Source of the DNA: a virus | Length of the DNA stretch: 56,055 bases | Reading direction: 5' to 3' (one strand) | IMG/VR virus record: IMGVR_UViG_3300030107_004870 | Coordinates: 1 to 56,055 of that record | Part shown: in pieces, positions 25,525 to 34,043 of the stretch | How the letters are laid out: every line of letters starts with the position of its first letter | How positions within the stretch are numbered: the first letter of the stretch is position 1 | The notes under the pieces: generated by a model | The model's database searches: none | Seen by the model: the letters and a program-made list of their open reading frames with translations, nothing else | Told to the model about the DNA's origin: nothing | Translations under genes and position numbers: made by a program

Positions 25525-25961
25525 TATAAACTCACTATATCATCTGGATTTAGAATTGTTGCAATGATTTCATCATCGTTAATAATTCTTACTTCCGCAC
25601 CATCTTCTAATTTAAACCTAGCTCCAGCATATCTTCCAATCAACACCCATTGACCTTCTTTACACCAAGGTTCGCCATACTTGCCCTGCTCTGAATAACA
25701 AAGAGGACCCATTTTTACAACATAAGCAACTACAGTAGCCAGACTTTCTCTGTCTACAGTTTCTTTTGTCATAATAATTCCACCCTTACTTTTGCCTTTA
25801 CCTCTGTAAGGTAAAACTAAAATTTTCCAACCTGTAGGAGTGGGCATTCTTTCGACCAAAGAAGCTTCCAGCTTTTCTGGGTCCAAGAATATTTCTTCTG
25901 GCTCCACATAAGCGGATTGAATTATATTCTTTTCTTCTTCTTTTTTTGCTGGCTCACTCAT
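25524..25961 (-). CDS. groES: Co-chaperonin GroES (Cpn10) homologue
   Basis: About 145 residues; an approximately 95-residue Cpn10 domain follows a charged N-terminal extension. It shows TGWKILVLPYRG, the mobile loop GGIIMTKE (equivalent of the GroES GGIVLT loop that binds GroEL), GPLCYSEQGKYG, GQWVLIGRYAG and DDEIIATI near the end. Phage co-chaperonins such as T4 gp31 replace host GroES to fold capsid proteins. The gene lies two genes from the capsid gene, which fits that job. ATG 25961 overlaps the preceding stop. Confidence 0.8.
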   Translation of the reverse strand: MSEPAKKEEEKNIIQSAYVEPEEIFLDPEKLEASLVERMPTPTGWKILVLPYRGKGKSKGGIIMTKETVDRESLATVVAYVVKMGPLCYSEQGKYGEPWCKEGQWVLIGRYAGARFKLEDGAEVRIINDDEIIATILNPDDIVSL

Positions 25962-26142
25962 TTTTGTCAAAATAATTTTTTATAAAATCTTGCATATTAT
26001 AAAGGGCATTTAACTGTCCTTGCAAATATTTATAATGTTCCATGTCTTTTAAATTTCCAGACATTAAAGTTTCTTCTATATCTTTCAATTTAGTATTAAT
26101 TTCTTTTTGTAGATTTTCTATAAAATCAATAACGTCTGCCAT
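25954..26142 (-). CDS. Small helical head-operon protein, 62 residues
   Basis: Starts MADVIDFIENLQKEINTKLK. Two predicted helices form a short coiled coil, with LKDMEHYKYLQGQLNAL in the middle. It lies between a Lys-rich protein and the GroES gene. Function unknown; possibly a scaffold or portal accessory. Confidence 0.6.
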   Translation of the reverse strand: MADVIDFIENLQKEINTKLKDIEETLMSGNLKDMEHYKYLQGQLNALYNMQDFIKNYFDKNE

Positions 26143-26145
26143 AAA

Positions 26146-26472
26146 TTATTTTTTCTTTTTTCTAGTAATTTTTGTTTTTTTTGTAGTTTTTTTACTGATA
26201 TTGGCAGGCTTTAAAACAACTTTTTTTGTATCAATTTGTTCTTCAATCTTTGACTCAATTTTTACTTCTTTTACAGGCTTTGGTTGAGTTTTTTCTACAA
26301 CTTTTTTGCCTGATATTCTTGCCATTTTTTTTGAAATTCTTTCAATACTTGCAATTTCTTTTGCTTTTTTAGCTGCTTCTGTTTTTTCTCTTTCAGCTAT
26401 TTCTTTTGCCCTTTCAAGTTTTTTATTTTTTCTTAACTCTGCAAGTTTTTCTTTTATATAAGATGTCGTCAT
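26146..26472 (-). CDS. Lys/Glu-rich head-operon protein, 108 residues
   Basis: Very basic, low-complexity helical protein (ELRKNKKLERAKEIAEREK and a C-terminus of TTKKTKITRKKKK). It overlaps the portal gene stop by four bases. It could be an internal DNA- or RNA-binding head protein. No family recognised. Confidence 0.6.
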   Translation of the reverse strand: MTTSYIKEKLAELRKNKKLERAKEIAEREKTEAAKKAKEIASIERISKKMARISGKKVVEKTQPKPVKEVKIESKIEEQIDTKKVVLKPANISKKTTKKTKITRKKKK

Positions 26473-28949
26473 GATTTCCTCATTTTAGCTTGTAATTCTG
26501 TAATTTTTAATTCAGCTTGTTGTTTCATTCTATCTATAGCTAATTGCAGTTTATCATCTGCTATAGCTTTTTGCACATCAATCCTTTGTTGTTGCAGCTG
26601 TGACTCAACCATTTTGTTTTCTTGATTTTGTTCAAGCTTGGTTTCAAATTGTTGTTGCTCCATATCAAGCTCTTTATCTTTTAAATCAAGTTCTTGTTTT
26701 CTGATTTCTACTAATGGGTCTCCAGATGGTTGCTGAATACTTGCTAAAAACTGTTGAGTTAGTTGAGCCATAATTGGAGAACTAATTTGGTCTAACATCA
26801 TTTGCATTTGTTGTTGTAAAGTCTTAGCTTCTTCTGGAGAAGATTGCTGCATAGCCATCTGCATTTGTTCAAACTGTTGTTGTAATTCTGGAGGAATTTG
26901 TTGTTGTGCTAACTGTGCTGACAAAAACTGCAAGTGTTGCATAACATGAGAAACTATTAAAGACTGAATACCTTGATTTTCTTGAACTGTTTTTAATAAA
27001 AACAAACTTTGATGAGCCGCTACATGTGCTTCATGATTTTGTTCCGGAAAAGCTTGAGCTGGCTGCCCTAATAATAAACTACTATTTTCTAATCCAGCAT
27101 CTACCGGCATAGGTGTCATATCTGGAGGTGGTTGTAGCAGGCTTTCAACATTATCTACTCCTAAAGCTGCATACATTCTTTTGTAAGCCTCATAAATACC
27201 TACAGGACCATGAACATCAGGATTGGTTGTGACCATTTGTAAAAGCTCTTGTGCCATTGTAATTCTTTGGCTTTGTGAAAATATATTAGGGTCAGATATA
27301 GGAACAATATCAATTCTATCGTCAAAGTCTGATAATTTAATTTGTCTTGGACCAGAACCTGTTTCAAAGTCATATTCTGGAGGCAAATATTCAGCAAATA
27401 CGCCCGCTAATAAACTAAACTCTAATCTTTGTGAGTAATGTAATCTCTTATGAATTGCAGACATTACTTTTGTACCTCTCTCTAACAAGGCAACTGTTGT
27501 GCCTACAGGCATAGCTTGGTTCATATCTCCTACGTTCATGTCTGAAATAGCAGCAAATCTTTTACCAGAGTCTACTAAAAGACCAAGCAGCTGCATCAAT
27601 ACATTACTAGGTTCTTTTATAGGAAGAGGTATTAAGTTTTCTCTAAGACTACCTCCGGTAGTGTCTATATCTCTAAACTCACCGGGCTGTAAAGGCTCTG
27701 CTTCATCTCTAATCCTCATGCCTCTAGCTTTAAAACCGGCTGGTAAATTAGCTAAAGTTCCTGCATCTATTAATTGTCTTAAAATAGATGTAGAAGCCTT
27801 AGATAAGCCACCAATCATGTGTGAAAGACCTAAGCCATAAAATCCTAATCCCGGTAAAAATTTATATTGTATGAAAAAATTAATTTTGTTTTTTAAAGGG
27901 TCATTAGGATTGTAATTTCTTCTTATAGATAAAACTTTGTAGGCATCTCTATCTATAGTGACTATGTAAGGAAGTTTAAGACCGGTTGGCTCGCCCATTT
28001 CGTCTACATCTTCAAAACCTTCTAAATCTAAAATTGTGTGAACTTCGTAAATTGTTCTGTTTCTATCCTCAGCATAACTTGGTTCTATACCTTGTATGTC
28101 ATCAACTTCTTTTTCAACTTCTGTTTGTTCTCCATATATATCGTCTGGTAAATCTATATTTGAATAAAAGCCGGAAAGTTGTTGTTTTTTAATTTCATTT
28201 TTTGACATGCTTATTGCATGCGTAATTCTTTCTGCACTTGTTAAATCAGCTGCTTCGTAAGGAACTATTAAATCCTCTGGAGGAACAAACTTAGATACAG
28301 CTCTATTTAAAACAAAATCAAAATAAACTTTTTTAAAAGCAGAGCCTGCAAGAGGCAAATAAAATAAAAGCTGGTCAAGTTCTGGGTCGTATTCTTTCAT
28401 TACATTCATGATGTAATAATTCATAAACTCTTTTACTCTGTCAGCTTGTGACTCAGTATCTGCGTTTCTTAGACCTAATATTTGTGTTTTAACAGGTCCT
28501 TTTGCAGGTAATAATTCTTTATATGCTTGAGCTTGAAATTGTGTGACAGCTTCTGCCAATATTGGATGGATTACTCCAGAGCTACCTTCAAAAGGTTGCG
28601 ACCTTGACTCGTCAAATTTCATTCCTAAATATTTAAGACCATCTGTATAGGTGTCTTCCCAATCTTTTCTTGACTCTAAATCATTTTTAATTGAACCAAT
28701 TAAATCTGTTGCTAATTTAGATAATATGTCGGAATTTAAAAAGTCTGCTAAATTAGCATTAAAATCAGTTTGCACAGTTTCTTCTTGTGCAAAAATTTCT
28801 TCATCTGCCAAGACTCCTTCTTCTGTCACAAGAATTTCAGCAGCTTCTTTAATAAGCTCTCCTCTTGGCTTATCTACTTCTACCGATGTAATGTTATTAG
28901 ACTCAATAACATTTAGGTCATCTTCTGTGCCTAGTTTTTTTTCAATCAT
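26469..28949 (-). CDS. Portal protein (P22-like, 826 residues)
   Basis: Portal of the large P22/marine podovirus class. Typical blocks are EGSSGVIHPILAEAVTQFQAQ, GLGFYGLGLSHMIGG, LIDAGTLANLPAG and AISDMNVGDMNQAMPVG. The last 200 or so residues are Gln-rich coiled coil, resembling the portal barrel extension. It forms a dodecameric ring at one vertex, through which terminase pumps DNA. It sits downstream of terL and upstream of the scaffold, as expected. The length fits the long barrel type. Confidence 0.85.
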   Translation of the reverse strand: MIEKKLGTEDDLNVIESNNITSVEVDKPRGELIKEAAEILVTEEGVLADEEIFAQEETVQTDFNANLADFLNSDILSKLATDLIGSIKNDLESRKDWEDTYTDGLKYLGMKFDESRSQPFEGSSGVIHPILAEAVTQFQAQAYKELLPAKGPVKTQILGLRNADTESQADRVKEFMNYYIMNVMKEYDPELDQLLFYLPLAGSAFKKVYFDFVLNRAVSKFVPPEDLIVPYEAADLTSAERITHAISMSKNEIKKQQLSGFYSNIDLPDDIYGEQTEVEKEVDDIQGIEPSYAEDRNRTIYEVHTILDLEGFEDVDEMGEPTGLKLPYIVTIDRDAYKVLSIRRNYNPNDPLKNKINFFIQYKFLPGLGFYGLGLSHMIGGLSKASTSILRQLIDAGTLANLPAGFKARGMRIRDEAEPLQPGEFRDIDTTGGSLRENLIPLPIKEPSNVLMQLLGLLVDSGKRFAAISDMNVGDMNQAMPVGTTVALLERGTKVMSAIHKRLHYSQRLEFSLLAGVFAEYLPPEYDFETGSGPRQIKLSDFDDRIDIVPISDPNIFSQSQRITMAQELLQMVTTNPDVHGPVGIYEAYKRMYAALGVDNVESLLQPPPDMTPMPVDAGLENSSLLLGQPAQAFPEQNHEAHVAAHQSLFLLKTVQENQGIQSLIVSHVMQHLQFLSAQLAQQQIPPELQQQFEQMQMAMQQSSPEEAKTLQQQMQMMLDQISSPIMAQLTQQFLASIQQPSGDPLVEIRKQELDLKDKELDMEQQQFETKLEQNQENKMVESQLQQQRIDVQKAIADDKLQLAIDRMKQQAELKITELQAKMRKS

Positions 28950-28953
28950 TTAA

Positions 28954-29166
28954 TTAATGCAAGACTCTTTGTTTTTGTTCAATAGCAAAAGCAATTATAC
29001 TTTCTTCTAAATATTTGTCAGTTTCTATAGTATCAATTATTTCTCCATCAATAAACAAACCTTGTGCGTCTGCTATACCTTGTGCTTTTTCTAAATTTTC
29101 AGCATAAATACTAGGTCCTTCGTAAGCAACTCCATCATGTAAAAAGCTGGTTAAGAAAATTTTCAT
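28954..29166 (-). CDS. Small hypothetical protein, 70 residues
   Basis: Starts MKIFLTSFLHDGVAYEGPSI. A beta-strand/helix/strand layout with a C-terminal helix. It fills the gap between terL (two bases away) and portal (five bases away), so it is in the head operon. Function unknown. Confidence 0.65.
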   Translation of the reverse strand: MKIFLTSFLHDGVAYEGPSIYAENLEKAQGIADAQGLFIDGEIIDTIETDKYLEESIIAFAIEQKQRVLH

Positions 29167-29167
29167 T

Positions 29168-30655
29168 TTAGTAGTATATCATTCTATCTTTTCTCAAGCC
29201 CTGCATTTCTTCTTGATAATCTTCATGCAAAGATACAAAGCCTCCTTGTCTAAATCTCATTAAAGCCATAGTAGAGCTATCGCAAAAATCATCATAGTCG
29301 CCAAAAGGAAAGGAAGCCATTTCTTCTATTACATCTTCTGCAAATTTTTCTTCTGGTGCCCAAACCATGCCAGATTCAAAAATAGGTGCAACGCTGTTCA
29401 TTCTGGCTATTTTGTCTTGTCCTTTGCTAGGAGAGTATGATGTGACAGGTATGCCCATCCTTCTAAGCTCTTGAGCTAAAGGCGTTCCGGAAGCTTTAGC
29501 TTCAATCAATACACAATCTGGTTCCCAATATTTATATTCTTCGTAGGCTTGTTTTTTTAACTCAGGAAAATCAACTCTAAATCTTTTTGCGTCAAGTAAA
29601 ATAATATTTGAAGAGCCATCATCTTCGCTTTCAAAAACTGCCCATGTAGTTATGGCACTATAGTCAGCAGTTTCTTTTTTTGAAAAAGCAGTATCATAAC
29701 TTTGTATTACATAGCTGTATGGCGGAACTCTTTCTCCATGCCATGTTCTCCACCACTCTCTTTTTACTATACTACCTTCTTCTGCTGTAGGATTTTGTAG
29801 CCATTGAGAGTTCCATTTGCTGATAGGCAGAGATGCTTTAACACCAAGTAATTCTTCTTTTTTCCAAAACTCTCCCCACAAAGGATTGTTTGTTTTAGGC
29901 ATTAAAGCTGGAAATTCAACTATATCCCATTGGTCAGCGTTTTCTTCTCCTTGTTTTTTTAAAAGTTTACCAACTAAATCTTTAGTGCTCCATCTGGTCA
30001 TAACTATAATAATAGTTCCGCCCGGCTGTAATCTTTGTCTTGGACCAGATGTGTACCAATCATAACAAGACTCCAAAGCTTTTGGAGACAAAGCATCTTG
30101 CTCAGAATGAGGGTCGTCAATTATTAATAAATCAGCACCACGACCTGTAATTGCTCCGCCAACACCAGCATAGAAAGCTTCGCCTTCTTGATTGGTTGTC
30201 CATCGACCAGCACTTTTATTATCAGCTTGCAAGCTGAGGTTAGGAAATATAAATTTGTAATCTTCGCTATCAATTAAGTTTCTTACTTTTCTGCCAAACC
30301 TTACAGCCAATTCTGCTGTGTGAGTACATTGTATTATTTTTAAACTGCCATTTAAGCCCATCAACCAAGCTGGTAAAAAAGTAGAAGCAAATTCTGACTT
30401 AGAGTGTCTTGGCGGTAAACAAACAATTAATCTTTTAAGTTTGCCCTGTGCAATTCTGTTAAATTTTTCTGCAATTATTTTGTGATGTTTGCCTTGTATA
30501 AAAGCATCACCCCACATGTGTTTTACAAATTTTAAAAAATCTTTTTGACAACCATCTTGTTTATCTATTTGTTCGTATCTTGATAAAAGAGTCATTGCCT
30601 CTTCTTTTTCTGAGGGAGATAAAATATCAAAGTCTTTAAACGATATATCTTTCAT
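29168..30655 (-). CDS. terL: Terminase large subunit
   Basis: 495 residues. The N-terminal ATPase has Walker A PPRHSKS (81-87) after LKRLIVCL, Walker B LLIIDDP (about 176-182) and a coupling motif in VMTRWSTKDL. The C-terminal RNase H-like nuclease begins near SYDTAFSKKETADYSA, with its catalytic Asp in SYDTAF. It powers DNA packaging and cuts the concatemer. The start codon at 30655 has no Shine-Dalgarno; it is preceded by a 12-base-pair hairpin. The small subunit is encoded far away at 53682-54185, an unusual separation. Confidence 0.92.
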   Translation of the reverse strand: MKDISFKDFDILSPSEKEEAMTLLSRYEQIDKQDGCQKDFLKFVKHMWGDAFIQGKHHKIIAEKFNRIAQGKLKRLIVCLPPRHSKSEFASTFLPAWLMGLNGSLKIIQCTHTAELAVRFGRKVRNLIDSEDYKFIFPNLSLQADNKSAGRWTTNQEGEAFYAGVGGAITGRGADLLIIDDPHSEQDALSPKALESCYDWYTSGPRQRLQPGGTIIIVMTRWSTKDLVGKLLKKQGEENADQWDIVEFPALMPKTNNPLWGEFWKKEELLGVKASLPISKWNSQWLQNPTAEEGSIVKREWWRTWHGERVPPYSYVIQSYDTAFSKKETADYSAITTWAVFESEDDGSSNIILLDAKRFRVDFPELKKQAYEEYKYWEPDCVLIEAKASGTPLAQELRRMGIPVTSYSPSKGQDKIARMNSVAPIFESGMVWAPEEKFAEDVIEEMASFPFGDYDDFCDSSTMALMRFRQGGFVSLHEDYQEEMQGLRKDRMIYY

Positions 30656-30663
30656 TTTTTAAC

Positions 30664-30705
30664 GAGCAAGGAAGTTGATAGTGAACGCTTGATACTTCCT
30701 TGCTC
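30664..30705 (-). promoter_or_regulatory. 12-base-pair hairpin directly upstream of terL
   Basis: GAGCAAGGAAGT (30664-30675) and ACTTCCTTGCTC (30694-30705) form a perfect stem with an 18-base loop, ending eight bases before the terL ATG. No U-run follows in either direction, so it is not a usual terminator. Since terL lacks a normal Shine-Dalgarno, the hairpin may control its translation or the processing of the lysis-terL transcript. Confidence 0.6.
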
Positions 30706-30742
30706 TAGTCGTGTATGGACAACTAGATATAGTATAAATCAT

Positions 30743-31180
30743 TTAGTACCACTTTTTGCCTTCAAACAACAAAGCTTCTGCCTCTCTTCTGTTTACTAAA
30801 CCTTGTAAAACCTGTCCTGCTGATTTATTCCATCTTTTGATTTCTCTTGGTACATCCTCAAAGCTCTCTTGGTTTAAGACTTTCAGTAAAGTTGATGATT
30901 TTAAGTTTGTAGGTCCAAGGTTGTAGACCCAGCTACACAAAGCATCAAATTGGCTTTGATTGAGCTCGATATCTACAAAGTGATTTATATAACCCTCATA
31001 CTCTGGCATTTCTTCTTTAAGCCATTCATCAGCTTGTTCTTGAGTACAAGTATCACCTTCTTTAACTTTTTTTGTTCTACCATAACCTATTGTCCAAACA
31101 CCAGCCGGACACAGATAAGCTTCTAATTCACAGCCTTCAAATTTTTTAATTAAGGCTACCCCTTCTTGTGATATGTGCAT
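30743..31180 (-). CDS. Endolysin (GH24 lysozyme)
   Basis: 145 residues starting MHISQEGVALIKKFEG; ATG 31180 follows GGAG and lies directly after the o-spanin stop. It has the phage lysozyme catalytic pattern E-8-C-5-T: Glu 15, Cys 24 and Thr 30 (VWTIGYGRT), as in P1/P22-type enzymes. The C-terminus has QSQFDALCSWVYNLG, typical of muramidases. It cleaves the N-acetylmuramic acid to N-acetylglucosamine bond. No signal-anchor is visible, so it needs the holin to reach the wall. Confidence 0.9.
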   Translation of the reverse strand: MHISQEGVALIKKFEGCELEAYLCPAGVWTIGYGRTKKVKEGDTCTQEQADEWLKEEMPEYEGYINHFVDIELNQSQFDALCSWVYNLGPTNLKSSTLLKVLNQESFEDVPREIKRWNKSAGQVLQGLVNRREAEALLFEGKKWY

Positions 31181-31181
31181 A

Positions 31182-31550
31182 TTACTCCACTTCTGTAATA
31201 GTCCTGTAATAAACAACAACTTCTTTAAGTTCGCTTATGTACCTTTTCAATTCTTGCATGTTATAAGACATTAGTTCGTAATCAGGAACAGACATGGCTA
31301 AAAAAACCACTGTACCATTTTGTTTTTTCATTTCTTCTACAAACTCATCAAAGTTTTTTTTAGACACTACATACCAAAAAGGCTCTTTCAAATCTAAAGC
31401 AGTTGGCAAGTTTGGATGAATTATTTTTCTCTCCAGAGGAGAAGAAATCATTTCAACTTTATTTGGTATCAGACTGCAACTTAAAGTCATCAGCACTATC
31501 AATAATCCTGCTAATTTCTTCAATGTTGTTAAACACTTGTTTTGTTCCAT
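31182..31550 (-). CDS. Putative o-spanin lipoprotein
   Basis: 122 residues. An N-terminal hydrophobic segment ends in MTLSCS (Cys about 25), a lipobox-like site although the -3 position is not ideal. A C-terminal soluble part contains EPFWYVVSKKNFDEFVEEM and VVFLAMSVPDYELMSY. It overlaps the i-spanin gene by 92 bases in another frame, the classical Rz/Rz1 arrangement. It would anchor in the outer membrane and pair with the inner-membrane spanin to fuse membranes at lysis. It is longer than most Rz1 proteins. Confidence 0.6.
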   Translation of the reverse strand: MEQNKCLTTLKKLAGLLIVLMTLSCSLIPNKVEMISSPLERKIIHPNLPTALDLKEPFWYVVSKKNFDEFVEEMKKQNGTVVFLAMSVPDYELMSYNMQELKRYISELKEVVVYYRTITEVE

Positions 31551-31851
31551 TGTTTACCCTTGTTTGTATTAAATTTGGTTTTGCTATCGCAAGTTTTGTT
31601 AAATTATGCCTTCTAAAAATAGCCAAATAATTATCCATTTCTTTTTGGATTTTTTGGTTTTTTGCTTGTAAATTTAATAAGCTTTTTGATTGCAAAGCAA
31701 AGTCTTTTTGTAATTTGTCTAAGGTTTGTTTTTGTTGTGCGTCTCTTGTTTCGTATGCGATATTTAATTTTTTTAAATTTTGATTTTCATACCACATATA
31801 CGAAAGACCAACACTCATAACAAAAATAATTCCAAATAAAAATTTACTCAT
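31459..31851 (-). CDS. i-spanin (Rz-like)
   Basis: 130 residues with a single N-terminal transmembrane segment (FLFGIIFVMSVGLSYMW) followed by a periplasmic coiled coil (QQKQTLDKLQKDFALQSKSL). This is the standard inner-membrane spanin topology. The C-terminus has RRHNLTKLAIAKPNLI, common in Rz proteins of AT-rich phages. Its 3' end overlaps the candidate o-spanin. It bridges to the outer-membrane partner to complete lysis. Confidence 0.75.
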   Translation of the reverse strand: MSKFLFGIIFVMSVGLSYMWYENQNLKKLNIAYETRDAQQKQTLDKLQKDFALQSKSLLNLQAKNQKIQKEMDNYLAIFRRHNLTKLAIAKPNLIQTRVNNGTKQVFNNIEEISRIIDSADDFKLQSDTK

Positions 31852-31894
31852 AAAAATACTTTAACATAATTTTATAATTTTTAGTAAATTTATG

Positions 31895-32031
31895 TTGCAT
31901 ATAGTAAAAAATTGTGTAGTATAGTAATTGATATTTAATGACCTCGTTATTTTTAAATATCATACTCGTGTTTCTTACACTAGGAAACGTCAGGTTTTTT
32001 CAATTAATTTTCTCTGGCGTTTCCTTTTTTT
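31895..32031 (+). ncRNA. Candidate small RNA, opposite strand to the lysis operon
   Basis: In the 201-base gap between two minus-strand genes, the plus strand has a promoter (TTGCAT 31895-31900, 16-base spacer, TAGTAT 31917-31922). A clear terminator follows: GGAAACGTCAG (31983-31993) pairs with CTGGCGTTTCC (32014-32024), with seven Ts after. The predicted RNA is about 100 bases, from near 31929 to 32031. It contains no convincing gene of its own; an overlapping frame runs through the terminator. It could regulate the lysis cassette in trans. Confidence 0.5.
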
Positions 32032-32052
32032 GCAATAACTATAAATATTTCT

Positions 32053-32382
32053 TTAATCATATTCTTTTATTTTGGTTTTTCCGCCTCCTGTTCCGGCATA
32101 CAGTCCAAACCATGCAGCTCCTGCTCCGACAACAACAGAAACAAATCCACTTTGTTCTAAATTAGGCGTTTCTAATTGCATAAACCAAACACAAGTTTTG
32201 TAAAGTAATACAATATAAATTGTAATAAATAATCTTGGAAAAATACGCCAAGAGTCAATAGCAACCGCTAAATCAATCCAGCTTTTAAATTTATTTGGTT
32301 CGTATTTTTTTTGAGTTGTGTCTAGTTCTAGTTCTAGTTTTACTGTTTTTTTGGGCTTTTCAATAGTAATATTTTCTTCCAT
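32053..32382 (-). CDS. Holin-like membrane protein, 109 residues
   Basis: ATG 32382 was chosen because GGAAG lies just upstream. After a charged Lys/Glu N-terminus there are two transmembrane segments: RLFITIYIVLLYKTCVWFM and FVSVVVGAGAAWFGLYAGT, with a short basic tail. Two membrane helices and proximity to endolysin and spanins fit a class II holin. It overlaps no other gene and is followed by the gap holding the small RNA candidate. Confidence 0.6.
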   Translation of the reverse strand: MEENITIEKPKKTVKLELELDTTQKKYEPNKFKSWIDLAVAIDSWRIFPRLFITIYIVLLYKTCVWFMQLETPNLEQSGFVSVVVGAGAAWFGLYAGTGGGKTKIKEYD

Positions 32383-32408
32383 GACGCTTCCATTTTTTTT
32401 TATCACTA

Positions 32409-32633
32409 TCAATTAATATATGTTAAATTTATTACTAAATTTAAAAAATATCCAACTACTCCTAATAAAGTAATAACCATAAAAACCAACACTCCTCTTA
32501 TTGACTTGTTTACAGACTTTACTGCTGTTTCAATAGAGTCAAGTCTGCGATAATTTTCTTTCCAGCGTTGTTCGCATGCAGCTTCGTGTGCACTTAGTCT
32601 TTTATCTATTTCTTGTATTTTAACGTCTGACAT
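32409..32633 (-). CDS. XhlA/holin-accessory-like membrane protein, 74 residues
   Basis: N-terminal amphipathic coiled coil (DKRLSAHEAACEQRWKE), then one transmembrane helix (GVLVFMVITLLGVVGYFLNL) at the C-terminus. Such layouts occur in haemolysin XhlA-type lysis accessory proteins. It overlaps the stop of the 47-residue gene by one base. An alternative is the holin itself. Confidence 0.6.
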   Translation of the reverse strand: MSDVKIQEIDKRLSAHEAACEQRWKENYRRLDSIETAVKSVNKSIRGVLVFMVITLLGVVGYFLNLVINLTYIN

Positions 32634-32776
32634 TAAAAATAATTTTTTAAACTATTCCAATATTTTTTTAAAAATAAAATAATTTTATCGTAAAGACTAG
32701 TGTGGTTTACTTTTAAATATTGATTAGCAAAGACTCCAAGTATTGCTATTATTACTATCCATCCTAATGTTTCCAT
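32633..32776 (-). CDS. Small membrane protein, 47 residues (lysis module)
   Basis: Starts METLGWIVIIAILGVFANQY after AGAGG. One transmembrane helix is followed by a basic C-terminal tail (KKYWNSLKNYF). Its stop codon TAA shares a base with the ATG of the next gene. It is too short for many gene callers. It could be a holin, antiholin or accessory protein, given its place between the fibre and lysis genes. Confidence 0.6.
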   Translation of the reverse strand: METLGWIVIIAILGVFANQYLKVNHTSLYDKIILFLKKYWNSLKNYF

Positions 32777-32785
32777 AATTAACCT

Positions 32786-34009
32786 CTATGCTGTTCTTTT
32801 CCACATATATACGACTATATAGGGTTGTAAGTTATTGTGAGCTGAACCACTACCTGTAGAACCTGACGCTCTAGTTCCTTGAGAAGTTGAACCAGAAGAA
32901 CCTAGTGGAAATGTTCCATTAACTCCAGAAGATACTTTAGTTTCTACTGTATGCGTGTGTGCTGGTAGTTCGCTTGTTGTAAGTGTATGAGTTTTAGCAC
33001 CACCTGTTTCTTCTGCGGTATCAAAATCTGAATCAGATGAATCAATACCTACAGGAACTTTACCTGCACCAAAAGCTGCCCATGTTCCAAAACCTAATAA
33101 AGTACCGGGATTAGTGTTGTTTGTTGCATTTATATAAATTGAGCCGACAGGATATACAGCAGCTAAAGTTGTTTTGGTATCTATTTGAGTTTGTATAGCA
33201 GAAGTCACACCATCTAAATATCCTAATTCTGTTGAAGTCACATCGCTAACTGAAACATCACCACTACCATCAGAAACCAAAGCTCTTGCTGTAGTAAGGT
33301 CAGCCATTTTACTAAAAGCAATAGCAGCACTTGCAGAAACGCTTGCATTTACCACAGCGTTGCTTGCTAATTGGTCTGCACCTACAGCATCATCTGCAAT
33401 CATAGCCTGTTCTACTGCATCATTAGCAATGGTTATGGCACCATTAGCTGCAATAGTAGCGTCTCCACTCATTGCCACAGGATTGTAGTTTGTGCCATCT
33501 GCTACTAAAACATGACCGCTTGTATTTGTGCCCATTTTTAAATCATCGCCTTCTATTGTTAAATCTCCAGATAAAGACAGGTTATTAAAAGCGTCATAAA
33601 CAACAGCACCAGAGCCTCCGCCATCAAGCATTAAAACTTTTGTGTTGCCATTTGCTACTGTAATAGATGCTCCAGAGCCCTGCGAAATTGTAATACTTTG
33701 ACTTCCAGACGTAGCATTTTCTATTATTATTATTTTTGAAATAGTGTTAGGAGCTATAGTCAAAGTTCTAGTAGCTGACAAGCTTACGCCAGAAGTCACT
33801 TTTACATAAATAGCTCTATATTTATCACTTGTGCCATCTGCTACAGTCGCTGTCACATCAGCATCGCTTGAAAACGTAGCTTCTGTTTGATATGAAAAAG
33901 CATCTGTTATAAGGCTTAAATTTGTATTTGTAGTGACACCCCAAGTACCAGATTGGTCTCCTGTGCCCATTTCATTTAGTCTTAAATTATTATTATATGT
34001 ACTTGCCAT
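32786..34009 (-). CDS. Tail fibre/collar protein
   Basis: 407 residues. The C-terminal third is a phage tail collar domain: YPVGSIYINATNNTNPGTLLG, TWAAFGAGKVPVGID, HTLTTSELPAHTHTVE and NLQPYIVVYMWKRTA. These match short-tail-fibre collar domains, with conserved His residues that bind metal in such proteins. The N-terminal part is a long beta-rich, Thr/Ser/Ala/Asp-rich shaft. It likely mediates host binding. It lies next to another fibre gene (35276-36586) and just upstream of the lysis genes. Confidence 0.8.
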   Translation of the reverse strand: MASTYNNNLRLNEMGTGDQSGTWGVTTNTNLSLITDAFSYQTEATFSSDADVTATVADGTSDKYRAIYVKVTSGVSLSATRTLTIAPNTISKIIIIENATSGSQSITISQGSGASITVANGNTKVLMLDGGGSGAVVYDAFNNLSLSGDLTIEGDDLKMGTNTSGHVLVADGTNYNPVAMSGDATIAANGAITIANDAVEQAMIADDAVGADQLASNAVVNASVSASAAIAFSKMADLTTARALVSDGSGDVSVSDVTSTELGYLDGVTSAIQTQIDTKTTLAAVYPVGSIYINATNNTNPGTLLGFGTWAAFGAGKVPVGIDSSDSDFDTAEETGGAKTHTLTTSELPAHTHTVETKVSSGVNGTFPLGSSGSTSQGTRASGSTGSGSAHNNLQPYIVVYMWKRTA

Positions 34010-34043
34010 AATCTTTTATAAATCTATACCAGCATTATATACT

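Noticed and set aside
31938-32165. 75-residue plus-strand frame in the lysis region
   Set aside because: It runs through the terminator hairpin and the antisense holin gene; a small RNA explains the promoter and terminator better.
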